A stretch of DNA of 64,000 bases from Stutzerimonas xanthomarina (GCF_003935375.1 NZ_RHQM01000004.1:186001-250000), one strand, 5' to 3'; counted from the stretch's first letter, positions 45,026 through 54,158 are shown. Translations and numbers: made by a program. Notes: a model not told the origin generated them from the sequence alone.

Positions 45026-45598
45026 ATAGAACGCACTGCCTGCCAGCAACAGTGCCATCGTTCGATTGAGCCAGCACACCCGCCCCGGCTCCTGCAGATA
45101 GCGGCTGAGAAAGGCGCCAGCTCCGGCCCAGCAGGCAATCGAGCCATAACAGATGACGAAATACAGGCCGGCGAACAGCCAGACCCGCAGCACATCGCCA
45201 TTCGCCGCGAACAGCCCCATGCCCGCCACTGACGCCAGCCAGGCCTTTGGATTGAGCCATTGCATCAGCGCGCCGTCGAGCAGCGACGGGCCATTGCCGG
45301 CCGCAGCGGGTTCCAGACGGCCATCATCGACTGCAAGCCTCCAGGCCATGTAGAGCAGGAAGGCGACTCCGCCCCACTGGATGCCACGCATCAGAATCGG
45401 CGCCCGCTCGAGCAGCTCGTAAAGCCCGAGGCCGATCAGCAACAGCAACAGGGTGAAACCGACAGTTGCGCCGGTGATGTGCCGAGCACTGGCGCGAAAG
45501 CCGAAACGCGCGCCACAGTTGAGCGCGACCAGGTTGACCGGGCCAGGAGTGATCGACGAGGCCAGGGCGAACGCAGCCATCGAGAGATAGGGGTCCAT
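45011..45598 (-). CDS. LysE-family translocator (RhtB-like exporter)
   Basis: The 195-residue protein has about six helices with the family signature SSITPGPVNLVALNCGARFG (ITPGPN-type) and the segment GATVGFTLLLLLIGLG. The motif GALMQWLNPKAWLASV is the usual second signature. It probably exports amino acids or their analogues. It overlaps the AraC-type gene tail to tail. Confidence 0.9.
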   Translation of the reverse strand: MDPYLSMAAFALASSITPGPVNLVALNCGARFGFRASARHITGATVGFTLLLLLIGLGLYELLERAPILMRGIQWGGVAFLLYMAWRLAVDDGRLEPAAAGNGPSLLDGALMQWLNPKAWLASVAGMGLFAANGDVLRVWLFAGLYFVICYGSIACWAGAGAFLSRYLQEPGRVCWLNRTMALLLAGSAFYLVAG

Positions 45599-45839
45599 GA
45601 GTACTCTGCTTACCAGTGGAAGATGGTGGGCAGGCTATGGGCCCGACAGGGCATGGTATTGAAGGAAATTGCCCTAGTGGCCTGTGTGGTGAGTTGGTTG
45701 AGGCAAGTTCGGATGAACAGGGCTCCGAGACAAGGCGCTGCGGCGAGTCATAGCGGGCTATGGCAAGGAGCAGCAACACAGTATCGGGGCCATGGGCGCC
45801 GAAATTGCCCGACTGAACTTACCAAACAGGCGGCTATGT

Positions 45840-46049
45840 CTACAGGTGATGGCTCCCCGGATAGGGACGCGCCTCCTCCAGCTCGCCATCGCGACCGAAT
45901 ACCTCGACCGACGCGGCGCGGCCGTCCATGTAGGCATCCAGCGCGCTGTACATCTCGTCCTTGGTGAGGGTTCGCAGCACGGTTTTCTGGGTTTGCTGGT
46001 CTTCCAGCTCCCAGCCCATTTCGGTGGGCCTGACCTGATAAATGTTCAT
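45840..46049 (-). CDS. Small hypothetical protein
   Basis: A 69-residue protein from ATG 46049, preceded by GAGG seven bases upstream, with sequence MNIYQVRPTEMGWELEDQQT and DGRAASVEVFGRDGEL. It looks like the short DUF2188-type beta-alpha proteins, which have no known biochemical role. It belongs to a run of three small genes that I do not otherwise recognise. Confidence 0.6.
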   Translation of the reverse strand: MNIYQVRPTEMGWELEDQQTQKTVLRTLTKDEMYSALDAYMDGRAASVEVFGRDGELEEARPYPGSHHL

Positions 46050-46089
46050 GGTGACTCCTCTGGGGCGGCGATTGTCGTGGGCGGATGGG

Positions 46090-46278
46090 TCAGCTCGGCT
46101 CGCCGGAACCGTCTTCTCCCTGGATGTCCGGATCGTCCGGCAGCGTCTCAGGCTCGTCAGGATCGTCCAGCGGCGAAGGCTGGTCGTCGTAGTCCGGGTC
46201 TTCGCCGGCGTTCTTTTCGCCGCCATCGGTCATGGTCACATCAGGCTCATCGCCTGCCTGCTGGTCATCTGCCTTCAT
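46090..46278 (-). CDS. Small acidic hypothetical protein
   Basis: A 62-residue product rich in Asp, Glu and Pro (DDPDEPETLPDDPDIQGEDG), beginning at ATG 46278 with GAGG six bases upstream. It has no hydrophobic segment and is probably disordered. No family is recognised. It lies 40 bases upstream of the 69-residue gene on the same strand. Confidence 0.5.
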   Translation of the reverse strand: MKADDQQAGDEPDVTMTDGGEKNAGEDPDYDDQPSPLDDPDEPETLPDDPDIQGEDGSGEPS

Positions 46279-46505
46279 GGTTGCCTCGGCTGTCGCGGGT
46301 GGATGACTGATATCGATTGGAGGCGACAAACCACGCGACGTTCGAACCGCACGGCACCGGCGGTCCGAAGGTTGCCGTGGCGCCGCCGCAGGATTGCCCG
46401 ACCGATCCCATGCCACTATCGGCGGGCGCGACCATGCAACCGATTGCACTGCCCGAGCCGCTCCACCACACTGCCCCCTCACACCCAACCGCAGTCGGAG
46501 ATTCC

Positions 46506-46907
46506 ATGCAGACACTCACCCCACAATCCCGCGCGGCCATTCTCGAAAACCCGGAAGCCCTGGAATGCACCCTGTACCGCCCCGACGAATACGACGAGGA
46601 AGCGGAAGAGCAGGATCTTGGTGACGCGCGCATCGTCATCAGCGGCCCCTTTGAAGCGCCAGCCGAATGGGATGCCAAGGACCGTGACGACTACTTCGAC
46701 GGCACTGCGCCGGAAGCCTTCGTCGTCGCCCGCATCGCCTGCCAGGCAGCGCCCGACTCCGGCGTCTACTTCACTGCCGTGCCCGGCGACTACGCCGCCG
46801 TCACGGAAAGCCCGGGCCAGGTATCGATGTTCTACGTCTGGGACTGCCTGAACGATGCCGAAGGCCAGTACGTGCTGATCCGCGAGGAAGAGGACGACGA
46901 GGTCTGA
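46506..46907 (+). CDS. Conserved hypothetical acidic protein
   Basis: ATG 46506 with GGAG upstream opens a 133-residue acidic product: MQTLTPQSRAAILENPEALE, then SGPFEAPAEWDAKDRDDYFD and FYVWDCLNDAEGQYVLIREE. I recognise no family or motif. Codon use and GC content match flanking genes. It is divergent from the acidic 62-residue gene. Confidence 0.65.
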   Translation: MQTLTPQSRAAILENPEALECTLYRPDEYDEEAEEQDLGDARIVISGPFEAPAEWDAKDRDDYFDGTAPEAFVVARIACQAAPDSGVYFTAVPGDYAAVTESPGQVSMFYVWDCLNDAEGQYVLIREEEDDEV

Positions 46908-47205
46908 TCCACCTCCGGCGATTACATCCAACGGGCGTGTTCCGGTGGATGCGCGAAGCGACATCCACCCGGCGATTCAGCAGAGTCCGTCGGGTGGACC
47001 TCGGCGCAGCCGTGCCGTCTCAAGCAGCAGCACCGGCCTGGCCCAGGCTGCCGTACGAATCCATCCTGCAGGCAAGTTTCAGCCCAGCTAGCCCAACCGC
47101 CTGACGATCCGCATCATCATGCGTTTCATTCAAGCGCCGACCTCATCGCCCTGCTTCGCTGTCTACCCCCTAGAGACTCCATTCGCCCACACGACGAGGA
47201 CCTGC
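46908..47205. other. Intergenic region with a REP-like palindrome
   Basis: Between the acidic hypothetical and the DUF445 gene. It holds the palindrome at 46944-46969 and the DUF445 promoter. The in-frame extension of the DUF445 gene back to 47119 has no ribosome binding site and is not taken as coding. Confidence 0.45.
46944..46969. repeat. REP-like palindrome
   Basis: Perfect 8-bp arms GGTGGATG and CATCCACC enclose CGCGAAGCGA. The GGTGGAT ... GCGAAGC ... ATCCACC layout is a widely scattered repeat of proteobacteria such as the stutzeri group, recognised from memory. It lies 37 bases past the stop of the preceding gene and could also terminate its transcript. Confidence 0.55.
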
Positions 47206-48471
47206 ATGCGTTCCATGATCAGCGCCTGGCAGTCACCGGTTTCGCGCATGAAGCTGGTCGCCGGCCTTCTGTTGCTACTGGCCGCCCTGCTCTACATCGT
47301 CGCGACACGCTTCGAAGCCAACCAGCCGGCCTGGGGCTACGTCGCCTCGTTCGCCGAAGCTGCCATGATCGGCGCGATCGCCGACTGGTTCGCCGTCACC
47401 GCGCTGTTCCGCCACCCGCTGGGTCTGCCGATCCCGCACACGGCGATCATCCCGCGCAGCAAGGCACGCATCGGTCAGAACCTGTCCAACTTCATCACCA
47501 CGCATTTCCTCGCCACGCCGCTGGTGCTGGCCAAGCTGCAGGAACTCGACATCGCCTCGCGCCTGGCCGGCTGGCTACGCCATCCGAGCAATGCCGAGGC
47601 GGTCGGCCGCAGGCTCACCGGCGTTGCACATTTCGGCATCGCCGCGCTGCATGACGAACGCGTGCGCGCCTTCGTCGAGGCCAAGGTGACCACGCGACTG
47701 CGCAGGTTCGACCTCTCCGCCCCGCTGGCCCAGGCCTTGCGCGTGCTGACCAGCCAGGGCCGGCATCAGGCGATGCTCGACGAGCTGCTGATCCGCCTCG
47801 ATTCGATCATGCAGGATGAGGAAACCCGCGCGCTGGTCGCCGACGCCATCAGCCGGGAAATCCGCACCCTGCGCTATCTCGGCCTGAGCCGGCCGGTGAG
47901 CGGCTGGTCGGCGAACAAGTTCGTCGACGGCCTGTCCGCACTGATCGCCGAGATCGCCGCCGACCCCGAGCACCTGATTCGCCAGCGCTTCGACGAGCAC
48001 GTCAGTGAATACATCGAGCGTCTGGAGCAGGACCCGCAATACGCCCTGGAGGTCGAGCGCATTCTCGCGCAGCTCTTGGAGCACCCCGCCACCAGCGCCT
48101 ATTTCGGCAATCTCTGGCAGGAACTCACGGCCTGGCTGGAAAGCGACCTGGCCAGCGACGACTCACGCATCGGCCGACGCATCGTCAGCCTCTGTCGCGG
48201 CCTCGGCGACGGCCTCGCCGCCGACAAATCCATGCGCAACTGGATCAACGAGCAACTGCTGGCCGCCGCGCCCGGCCTGCTGGAGCGCTACCGCGGGCAG
48301 ATCGGCGCCTATATCGCGCAGCGAGTGGAGAACTGGGAAAGCCGTGAGCTGGTCGAGCAGTTGGAGCAGAGCGTCGGCAAGGATCTGCAATACATCCGTA
48401 TCAATGGCACGCTGGTCGGCGGGCTGGTCGGTCTGGCGCTACACGCGCTGACGCAGCTGCTGGCCGGCTGA
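47206..48471 (+). CDS. DUF445 family membrane protein
   Basis: The 421-residue protein has an N-terminal helix (MKLVAGLLLLLAALLYIVAT), followed by SFAEAAMIGAIADWFAVTALF and HTAIIPRSKARIGQNLSNFI, the signature of DUF445. The long helical cytoplasmic part ends in a C-terminal helix GTLVGGLVGLALHALTQLLAG. The start at ATG 47206 has GAGGA five bases upstream. Some family members are linked to cell-envelope stability; its role here is unknown. It converges with the ABC ATPase gene, seven bases away. Confidence 0.87.
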   Translation: MRSMISAWQSPVSRMKLVAGLLLLLAALLYIVATRFEANQPAWGYVASFAEAAMIGAIADWFAVTALFRHPLGLPIPHTAIIPRSKARIGQNLSNFITTHFLATPLVLAKLQELDIASRLAGWLRHPSNAEAVGRRLTGVAHFGIAALHDERVRAFVEAKVTTRLRRFDLSAPLAQALRVLTSQGRHQAMLDELLIRLDSIMQDEETRALVADAISREIRTLRYLGLSRPVSGWSANKFVDGLSALIAEIAADPEHLIRQRFDEHVSEYIERLEQDPQYALEVERILAQLLEHPATSAYFGNLWQELTAWLESDLASDDSRIGRRIVSLCRGLGDGLAADKSMRNWINEQLLAAAPGLLERYRGQIGAYIAQRVENWESRELVEQLEQSVGKDLQYIRINGTLVGGLVGLALHALTQLLAG

Positions 48472-48478
48472 ATGCCGC

Positions 48479-49117
48479 TCAGGCGCGGCGCTCGCTGAGC
48501 TGACTGAGACTGGCGGCGCTGCCGAGCGGCTCATCGCAGCGCAATGTCGCCGGGACGCCGCTCAGGTACCACAGGCGATTGGCCAGATCGTCGGCATCGC
48601 GCGGATCGTGGGTCACGCAGATCATCGCCATGTCCGGGTGCCGATTCAGCAGGCGGGCGATCAGGCCACGCAGCTCGGCGGCGCGCTCGGCATCCAGCGA
48701 GGCAAAGGGTTCGTCGAGCAGCAACAGATCCGGCTTGATCGCCAGACAGCGCGCCAGTGCCGCCCTGCGCGCCATGCCCAGCGAGAGCTGATCCGGCAGG
48801 CTATCGGCCGCGCCACTCAGCCCGACCTCGGCCAGCAGCCGATCGATGTCCGCCGCGCTCGCGCCGACCAGCGCCAGGTTCTGTCGCACCGTGCGCCAGG
48901 GCAGCAGGCGATGCTCCTGAAACAGGTAGCCGACGCGCAAGCCGGCGCGCTGCTCGATCATCGGCCGCAGCTGCGGATCGAGCCCGGCGATGCCGTTGAG
49001 CAGCGTCGTCTTGCCGACACCGGACGGCCCGAGCAGACAGATGCGATCGCCTTCGCGCACCTGCGCATCGATCACGCCCAGCACGGGATGACGGCCATCC
49101 AGGCGCAGCTCAAGCAT
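48479..49117 (-). CDS. ABC transporter ATP-binding protein, NitT/TauT class (second set)
   Basis: A 212-residue ATPase with Walker A GPSGVGKTT, Q-loop YLFQEHRLLPW, Walker B LLLLDEPFASLD and switch His in CVTHDPRDA. The signature motif reads LSLGMARRAALARCLA, with Leu where Gly is usual. It overlaps the permease stop by eight bases. The set is complete with the permease and binding protein upstream, unlike the nucleoside-class importer elsewhere. A start at GTG 49126 is also possible. Confidence 0.88.
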   Translation of the reverse strand: MLELRLDGRHPVLGVIDAQVREGDRICLLGPSGVGKTTLLNGIAGLDPQLRPMIEQRAGLRVGYLFQEHRLLPWRTVRQNLALVGASAADIDRLLAEVGLSGAADSLPDQLSLGMARRAALARCLAIKPDLLLLDEPFASLDAERAAELRGLIARLLNRHPDMAMICVTHDPRDADDLANRLWYLSGVPATLRCDEPLGSAASLSQLSERRA

Positions 49118-49871
49118 GGCGTACACCCGCTTCGCGCCAGGACGATGCGCGACGCTCCAGCGGCTGCAACAGCGCCAGTTCGATCAGCTGGACCACGGCG
49201 ATGAACGCCAGGCTGTAGGCGAGGATGCTCGCCACGTCGAACACCTGAAAGGCCATATGCAGCTGAAAGCCGATGCCATCCGAACGCCCGAGCAGCTCGA
49301 CCACCAGCACGATCTTCCAGATCAGCGCCAGCCCGCCGCGAGTGGCGGCCATCAGGTAGGGAAACAGCTGCGGCAGCCAGACATGCCTGATCCGCTGCCA
49401 GCGCGTGAAACGGTAGACCAGCGCCATCTGTTCCAGCTTGGGATCGATACTGCGTGCGCCCTCGCGCACGGTGACGGCCACGTTCGGCACCTTGTTGATC
49501 ACCACCGCCAGTACCGCCGCGGCTTCGACCAGACCGAACCAGACGTAGAGCAGGATTATGGTGACCAGCGCCGGCAGGTTGAGAAACAGCACCAGCAGCG
49601 GATCGAGCACGGCATTGGCCAGCCGCGAGCGGCCCATCCACACGCCAAGCAGCGTGCCCAGCGCCATCGCCAGCACGAAGGCGAACAGCACGCGGCGCAG
49701 GGTTACCAGCAGATGTTCGGGCAGTTCACCGCTCTGCGTGGCCCGCCAGAAGGTGTCGAGCACGGCGGCCGGACTCGGCAGCAGCGGCGTCTGCACCACC
49801 AGCGCAATCAGCGTCCAGAGTGCCACCGCGCATGGCAGGGCGATCCAGCAGGCCCAGCGCGAGCCGTTCAT
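49110..49871 (-). CDS. ABC transporter permease, NitT/TauT class (second set)
   Basis: A 253-residue integral membrane protein with five to six helices and the coupling loop region RSIDPKLEQMALVYRF followed by RHVWLPQLFPYLMAATRGG. The permease of a nitrate/taurine/pyrimidine-type importer. Its start codon is fused to the stop of the binding-protein gene by an ATGA overlap, and its stop overlaps the ATPase start. The three genes form one operon in the order binding protein, permease, ATPase. Confidence 0.9.
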   Translation of the reverse strand: MNGSRWACWIALPCAVALWTLIALVVQTPLLPSPAAVLDTFWRATQSGELPEHLLVTLRRVLFAFVLAMALGTLLGVWMGRSRLANAVLDPLLVLFLNLPALVTIILLYVWFGLVEAAAVLAVVINKVPNVAVTVREGARSIDPKLEQMALVYRFTRWQRIRHVWLPQLFPYLMAATRGGLALIWKIVLVVELLGRSDGIGFQLHMAFQVFDVASILAYSLAFIAVVQLIELALLQPLERRASSWREAGVRHA

Positions 49872-50848
49872 AGCGTGCTCTGGAACGACGCGGTCGGCAT
49901 CAGCTTCGCCGGATCGGCACCGGTGAGGGTCAGCAGTCGCTGCAGATCGGCGATACGCCGCTCATCCAGCGGCTGCGGGATGCCGGCGAGGAAACTGTCA
50001 CGCAGCGCGGCGAACACGCCATCCTCATCGGCACGCATCAGCGGCCGCAGCGCCTGCCAGTGCGCGGGCTCGCTGGCGAGTTCGTGTTTGGTCTGGCCCA
50101 ACGCCGTGGCGAAGCGCTGCAGCAGCGCCTCATGCTCGACGGCCCAGGATTCGGGAAACAGATAGCCGAGCACCGGCAGGTGGGGATCAAGCTCCAATGA
50201 TCGGAGCAGATCATCGAGACTGAACGCCACCTGCACACCACCCTCGCCACGCATGCGTGCGGAGAAATGCCAGAAGGTCAGCAGCGCATCCACCTGACCG
50301 CGGCGCAGCGCCTGGCTGAGCAGTGGCGGTGCGGCGTACTGAACAGTCGCCTGTTTGGCCAGATCGATTCCGTCCTGGGCCGCGGCATGCTGCAGCAACT
50401 GCCAGCCCAGCCCGTCCGGCCCGCCAGCGACACCGATGCGCTTACCGCGCAGGTCGGCCAGCGTGCGGATGGCGCTGCCTTCGGGCACCAGCACCTCACC
50501 GATCTGGGAGGAGAAAGGTACGTAGCGATAGGCCGTGCCGGCCTGGTAACGCGCCTGCGCCCAGAGCAGATCGCTCACCGCGCCGTCGACGCTGCCGCTG
50601 GTCAATGCCAGCCGCGAGGCCGGCACATCGGCCACCAGTCGCACCTTCAGCTCGAAACCGTTGGCACGGTCCAGTCCCAGGCGCTTGAGATGCTCGAGCT
50701 CCCAGTGCGGCGTGCCGAACTGCAGCACGCTGAGGGTCAGCACCGGCAGCTCCTGCGCCTGTGCGCACAGGGGCAGCAATACAAGCGCCAACAGCGCGCG
50801 GCGAGCGCGCAGAATGAAGGGGATGAGGAAGGGCAATGAAAGCATCAT
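49868..50848 (-). CDS. ABC transporter substrate-binding protein, NitT/TauT class (second set)
   Basis: The 326-residue protein starts at ATG 50848 and has a signal peptide (RRALLALVLLPLCAQAQ). Its mature part contains VLQFGTPHWELEHLK and GSVDGAVSDLLWAQARY, with GKRIGVAGGPDGLGWQLLQH, characteristic of the SsuA/TauA/NMT1 class. The ligand is unknown. The three-gene operon is self-contained and has no enzyme genes next to it. Confidence 0.87.
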   Translation of the reverse strand: MMLSLPFLIPFILRARRALLALVLLPLCAQAQELPVLTLSVLQFGTPHWELEHLKRLGLDRANGFELKVRLVADVPASRLALTSGSVDGAVSDLLWAQARYQAGTAYRYVPFSSQIGEVLVPEGSAIRTLADLRGKRIGVAGGPDGLGWQLLQHAAAQDGIDLAKQATVQYAAPPLLSQALRRGQVDALLTFWHFSARMRGEGGVQVAFSLDDLLRSLELDPHLPVLGYLFPESWAVEHEALLQRFATALGQTKHELASEPAHWQALRPLMRADEDGVFAALRDSFLAGIPQPLDERRIADLQRLLTLTGADPAKLMPTASFQSTL

Positions 50849-50956
50849 GCCCGCAGGGTACGAAGCCCCCAGGCGGGCACGAATTGTACTTTGGTGCCTG
50901 TTGGCTGCTGCGATGGTCGCAGCGAGCTTGACCCCGCCACGACATCGCAGCCTGGC

Positions 50957-51400
50957 TCAGCCCTGCGTGGCGATACGCTGCTGCAAGCGCGCCTGGAGCT
51001 TTTCCAGATCGGCCGGATCGGCCTTGCCGGCGGCATGGATGCCGAGCCCCTCGCCCGAGTAGCGCGGCACGATATGCACGTGGATGTGGAACACCGTCTG
51101 CCCCGCCGGCGCACCATTGAACTGCGCGACCTGCACACCATCCGGCTGCAGCTCGTCGACGATCACCCGGGTGAGCTTCTGCACCACGGCCATGACCTTG
51201 GCCAGCGCGTCGGTATCCACATCGAGGATGTTGCAGGCCGCCGAGCGCTTGGGAATCACCAGCGTATGGCCGAAGGACTGCGGGAACAGGTCGAGGAAGG
51301 CCAGTACGTCGTCATCCTCGTAGAGCTTGTAGCAGGGCGCATCGCCGCGAATGATCTGGGCGAAGATGTTCTGCGGATCGTAGGGCGTGGTCAGGGACAC
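50957..51400 (-). CDS. HIT-family nucleotide-binding protein
   Basis: A 147-residue protein with the histidine triad HIHVHIVPR near 98-106 and the N-terminal part PQNIFAQIIRGDAPCYKLYE typical of bacterial HINT-like proteins, which hydrolyse nucleotide phosphoramidates. It starts at ATG 51400 and is monocistronic. Confidence 0.92.
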   Translation of the reverse strand: MSLTTPYDPQNIFAQIIRGDAPCYKLYEDDDVLAFLDLFPQSFGHTLVIPKRSAACNILDVDTDALAKVMAVVQKLTRVIVDELQPDGVQVAQFNGAPAGQTVFHIHVHIVPRYSGEGLGIHAAGKADPADLEKLQARLQQRIATQG

Positions 51401-51538
51401 TTGGAGTTCTCCGGCAAAGTGTAAAAGGCAGACATTAGCATTCTCCGCGCGGCTGCGACCCGTGCGGCGATGCTTCGGAACGTTGCGGGCCTGGCCGCGC
51501 TCTCAAGCTCATCACCCCCGCGATCCGAGGTTATTCCG

Positions 51539-52789
51539 ATGCACGTACGCGCCGTCGCCCCGATTGCTGCTGCAGTCGCGCTTTGCCTGTCTTCACTGTC
51601 TGCCATGGCCGCCGAAATCAAACCTGCCGAGTTGCTCGAGCAGGCCAAGGCCGAACAGAGCGCCTATATCGCAACCGTGAAACAGCTGGTGGCGGTGGAT
51701 ACCGGCACCGGCCAGGCCGAGGGTCTGGCCACGGTCAGCCAGATGCTGGTCGAGCGCCTGCAGGCGCTGGGTGCGGAGGTCAGCACCAGCCCGGCCGCGC
51801 CATCGGCCGGCGACAACATCGTCGGCACCCTCAAGGGCACCGGCAGCAAGGACTTCCTGCTGATGGTGCATTACGACACAGTGTTCGCCGAAGGCACCGC
51901 CGCGGAGCGCCCGTTCCGCATGGACGAGAAGCGCGCCTACGGCCCCGGCGTGGCCGATGCCAAGGGTGGCGTGGCGATGATTCTGCATGCGCTGGAGCTG
52001 CTCAAGGCGCAGCAGTTCGACGACTACGGCACGATCACCGTGCTGTTCAACCCGGATGAGGAAATGGGCTCAGCCGGCTCGAAGAAGATCATCGCCGAGC
52101 TGGCCCGCAAGCATGATTACGTCTTCTCCTACGAGCCGCCGGATCGGGATGCGGTGACCACCGCCACCAATGGCATCAATGCGGTGATGCTGGAGGTGAA
52201 GGGCAAATCCTCCCACGCCGGTTCCGCACCTGAGGAAGGTCGCAACGCCGTGCTGGAACTGGCGCACCAGCTGGTGCAGCTCAAGGACCTGGGCGACCCG
52301 GACAAGGGCACCACGGTCAGCTGGACCATGATCGCCGGCGGCGAGAAGCGCAACATCATCCCGAACAAGGCGACCGCCGAGGCGGACATGCGCTATTCCG
52401 ATATCAGCGAAACCGACCGCGTGCTCGCCGATGCGCAGAAGATCATCGGGAACAAGCTGATCGACGACACCCGCGTCGAGCTGCGCGTCGACAAGGGCCG
52501 TCCACCGCTGGCGAAGAATCCGGCATCGGAGCGCCTGGCCGAGACCGCGCAGCGCCTGTATGGCGAGATCGACCAGCGTATCGAGCCGATCGCCATGCGC
52601 TTCGGCACGGACGCCGGCTATGCCTACGTGCCGGACAGCGACAAGCCGGCCGTGCTGGAAACCATGGGCGTGGTCGGTGCCGGGCTGCATTCGGAAGATG
52701 AGTACATCGAGCTGTCGAGCATCGCGCCGCGGCTGTATCTGACGACGGCGATGATTCGCGCATTGTCCGCCGAAGACGCCGCACGCTGA
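51539..52789 (+). CDS. M20-family metallopeptidase (glutamate carboxypeptidase-like), exported
   Basis: The 416-residue protein has a signal peptide (RAVAPIAAAVALCLSSLSAMA). Zinc-site motifs are MVHYDTVF near 118, GPGVADAKGGVAM near 150 and NPDEEMGSAGS near 185, with a dimerisation domain (SSHAGSAPEEGRNA) and a late GLHSEDEYI. It resembles bacterial glutamate carboxypeptidase CPG2, which removes C-terminal glutamate from folates or peptides in the periplasm. The start ATG 51539 is chosen because it begins the signal peptide. Confidence 0.9.
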   Translation: MHVRAVAPIAAAVALCLSSLSAMAAEIKPAELLEQAKAEQSAYIATVKQLVAVDTGTGQAEGLATVSQMLVERLQALGAEVSTSPAAPSAGDNIVGTLKGTGSKDFLLMVHYDTVFAEGTAAERPFRMDEKRAYGPGVADAKGGVAMILHALELLKAQQFDDYGTITVLFNPDEEMGSAGSKKIIAELARKHDYVFSYEPPDRDAVTTATNGINAVMLEVKGKSSHAGSAPEEGRNAVLELAHQLVQLKDLGDPDKGTTVSWTMIAGGEKRNIIPNKATAEADMRYSDISETDRVLADAQKIIGNKLIDDTRVELRVDKGRPPLAKNPASERLAETAQRLYGEIDQRIEPIAMRFGTDAGYAYVPDSDKPAVLETMGVVGAGLHSEDEYIELSSIAPRLYLTTAMIRALSAEDAAR

Positions 52790-52887
52790 CACGCTATCCA
52801 GGCCCGAGCGAGGGGCGAAGGTCGCAGTAGGCGAAAGCCGGCGCTGCGGGTATCTTCGCCACCTCCCATTTCAGGACTGCCCGCTCG

Positions 52888-53442
52888 ATGCTTCGCTTCG
52901 TCACCCTCTGCGCACTGGCGCTGTTCGCCTGCACTGCCCACGCCAAGGTCGAGGTGCTGCCGCTGGAACATGAAGATCAGGGCCTGGTGCTGGTCGCGCG
53001 CGTTACCGAACAGATTGCGCCGGGTGACTACGAGGCGCTGCTCAAGGGCATCATGGCCCACCCTGGCAAACACGCGCGCAAGCTACTGATCCTCGACAAC
53101 ATCGGCGGCAGTGCAGCGGAAGCCATGCGCATGGGCTATCTGCTGCGCGAGACGGGCTTCGACGCCCTGGTGCCGGCGACCGCGGTCTGCCAGGGCAGCT
53201 GCATCTATCTGCTGGCGGCGGGACGACAGCGCACCGTGCGCGGCTATGTCGGCCTGCATCGGCCCTACGTCGCCAATGGCGAGTCGGCGCAGTCCATCAG
53301 CCAGCGACCACACCGCGCACCACGCATCTACTTGCGGGACATGGGCGTCAATACGCGGCTGGCGGACGACATGCAGCTGATCGAACCGTGGCGCATGCGC
53401 GTGCTCACGCCAAAGGAGCTCGCGCGTTATCGGCTGCAATAG
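52888..53442 (+). CDS. Exported ClpP/crotonase-fold protein of unknown function
   Basis: The 184-residue product has a signal peptide (RFVTLCALALFACTAHAK) and a ClpP-like core: ILDNIGGSAAEAMRMGYLLR and CQGSCIYLLAAGRQRTVRG. The Ser in QGSC corresponds to the catalytic serine position and GLHRPYVAN supplies a later histidine. Related periplasmic proteins are mostly uncharacterised. It abuts the CPBP gene, whose first candidate start lies two bases after this stop. Confidence 0.75.
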   Translation: MLRFVTLCALALFACTAHAKVEVLPLEHEDQGLVLVARVTEQIAPGDYEALLKGIMAHPGKHARKLLILDNIGGSAAEAMRMGYLLRETGFDALVPATAVCQGSCIYLLAAGRQRTVRGYVGLHRPYVANGESAQSISQRPHRAPRIYLRDMGVNTRLADDMQLIEPWRMRVLTPKELARYRLQ

Positions 53443-53519
53443 TGTGATTCGCAGGCTGCACTACTGCATTCCGGTCGTCGCGCTATCGCTCGGCCTGGCC
53501 CTCGGCATGATCGAGCCGG

Positions 53520-54158
53520 TTGGCGCGCTGGCCGTTCTGCCCCAACCCGCCGTGGCTGCTCGGTACGCTGCTCGGCGCCCTTTTTCTCGCCGCACATCTG
53601 CTGCCCGGCTTCAGCGCGCTGCCGCTCGGCCCACCGCAGGATCTGGGCGGTGCCTCGCCCTGGCAATTGCGCATCAGCCCGGACAAGGCGATGGTCGCGG
53701 CACTGCTGCTGGCCTGGTGGCTGGGCCAGCCACGCACGGATTGGCGCTCGATCAAACTCACCCTGCTTGCGTCAGGCGCCTGCCTGATTCTCGTCCCGCT
53801 GCTGGCGCTGGCCTCTGGCGTGCTGGGCTGGAAACCGAAATGGCCGACGCTGTTCCTACCCTGGCTGCTGATCAACCTGGGCATCACCTGCCTGGCCGAA
53901 GAGCTGATCTTTCGCGGCCTGCTGCAGCGTGCACTGGCCCGCCACTTCGGTGCAGCCATCGGCATCGGCCTGGCGACTGCCCTGTTCGGCGCCGCGCACC
54001 TGCCGGCAGGCTTCGGTTTCGCCGGGCTCGCCACGCTGGCCGGTCTGGGCTACGGCCTGGCCTTCCATTACTCCGGTGACCGCCTGTGGGTTGCGGTGTT
54101 TCTGCACGCTGCGGTCAACAGCCTGCACCTGCTGTTGCTGACCTATCCCCTGCGCTAA
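53520..54158 (+). CDS. CPBP-family intramembrane metalloprotease, N-terminus probably frameshifted
   Basis: The 212-residue frame has several helices and the CPBP/Rce1 motif AEELIFRGLLQ with the later His motifs FGAAHLPAG and LHAAVNSLHL, which bind the metal in prenyl-type proteases; bacterial members include immunity and bacteriocin processing proteins. The only available start is TTG 53520 without a good ribosome binding site. An overlapping frame from GTG 53444 supplies the missing first helix (CIPVVALSLGLALG and EPVGALAVLP). Removing one C from the CCCC near 53540 would join them as AVLPNPPWLLGTLLGA. I list the main frame. Confidence 0.78.
   Translation: MARWPFCPNPPWLLGTLLGALFLAAHLLPGFSALPLGPPQDLGGASPWQLRISPDKAMVAALLLAWWLGQPRTDWRSIKLTLLASGACLILVPLLALASGVLGWKPKWPTLFLPWLLINLGITCLAEELIFRGLLQRALARHFGAAIGIGLATALFGAAHLPAGFGFAGLATLAGLGYGLAFHYSGDRLWVAVFLHAAVNSLHLLLLTYPLR

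Noticed and set aside
45600-45838. Possible gene or repeat between LysE and the small proteins
   Set aside because: The stretch has a short palindrome (CATAGCGGGCTATG, 45749-45762) and looks like a degenerate repeat, but I can support neither a gene nor a specific repeat family.
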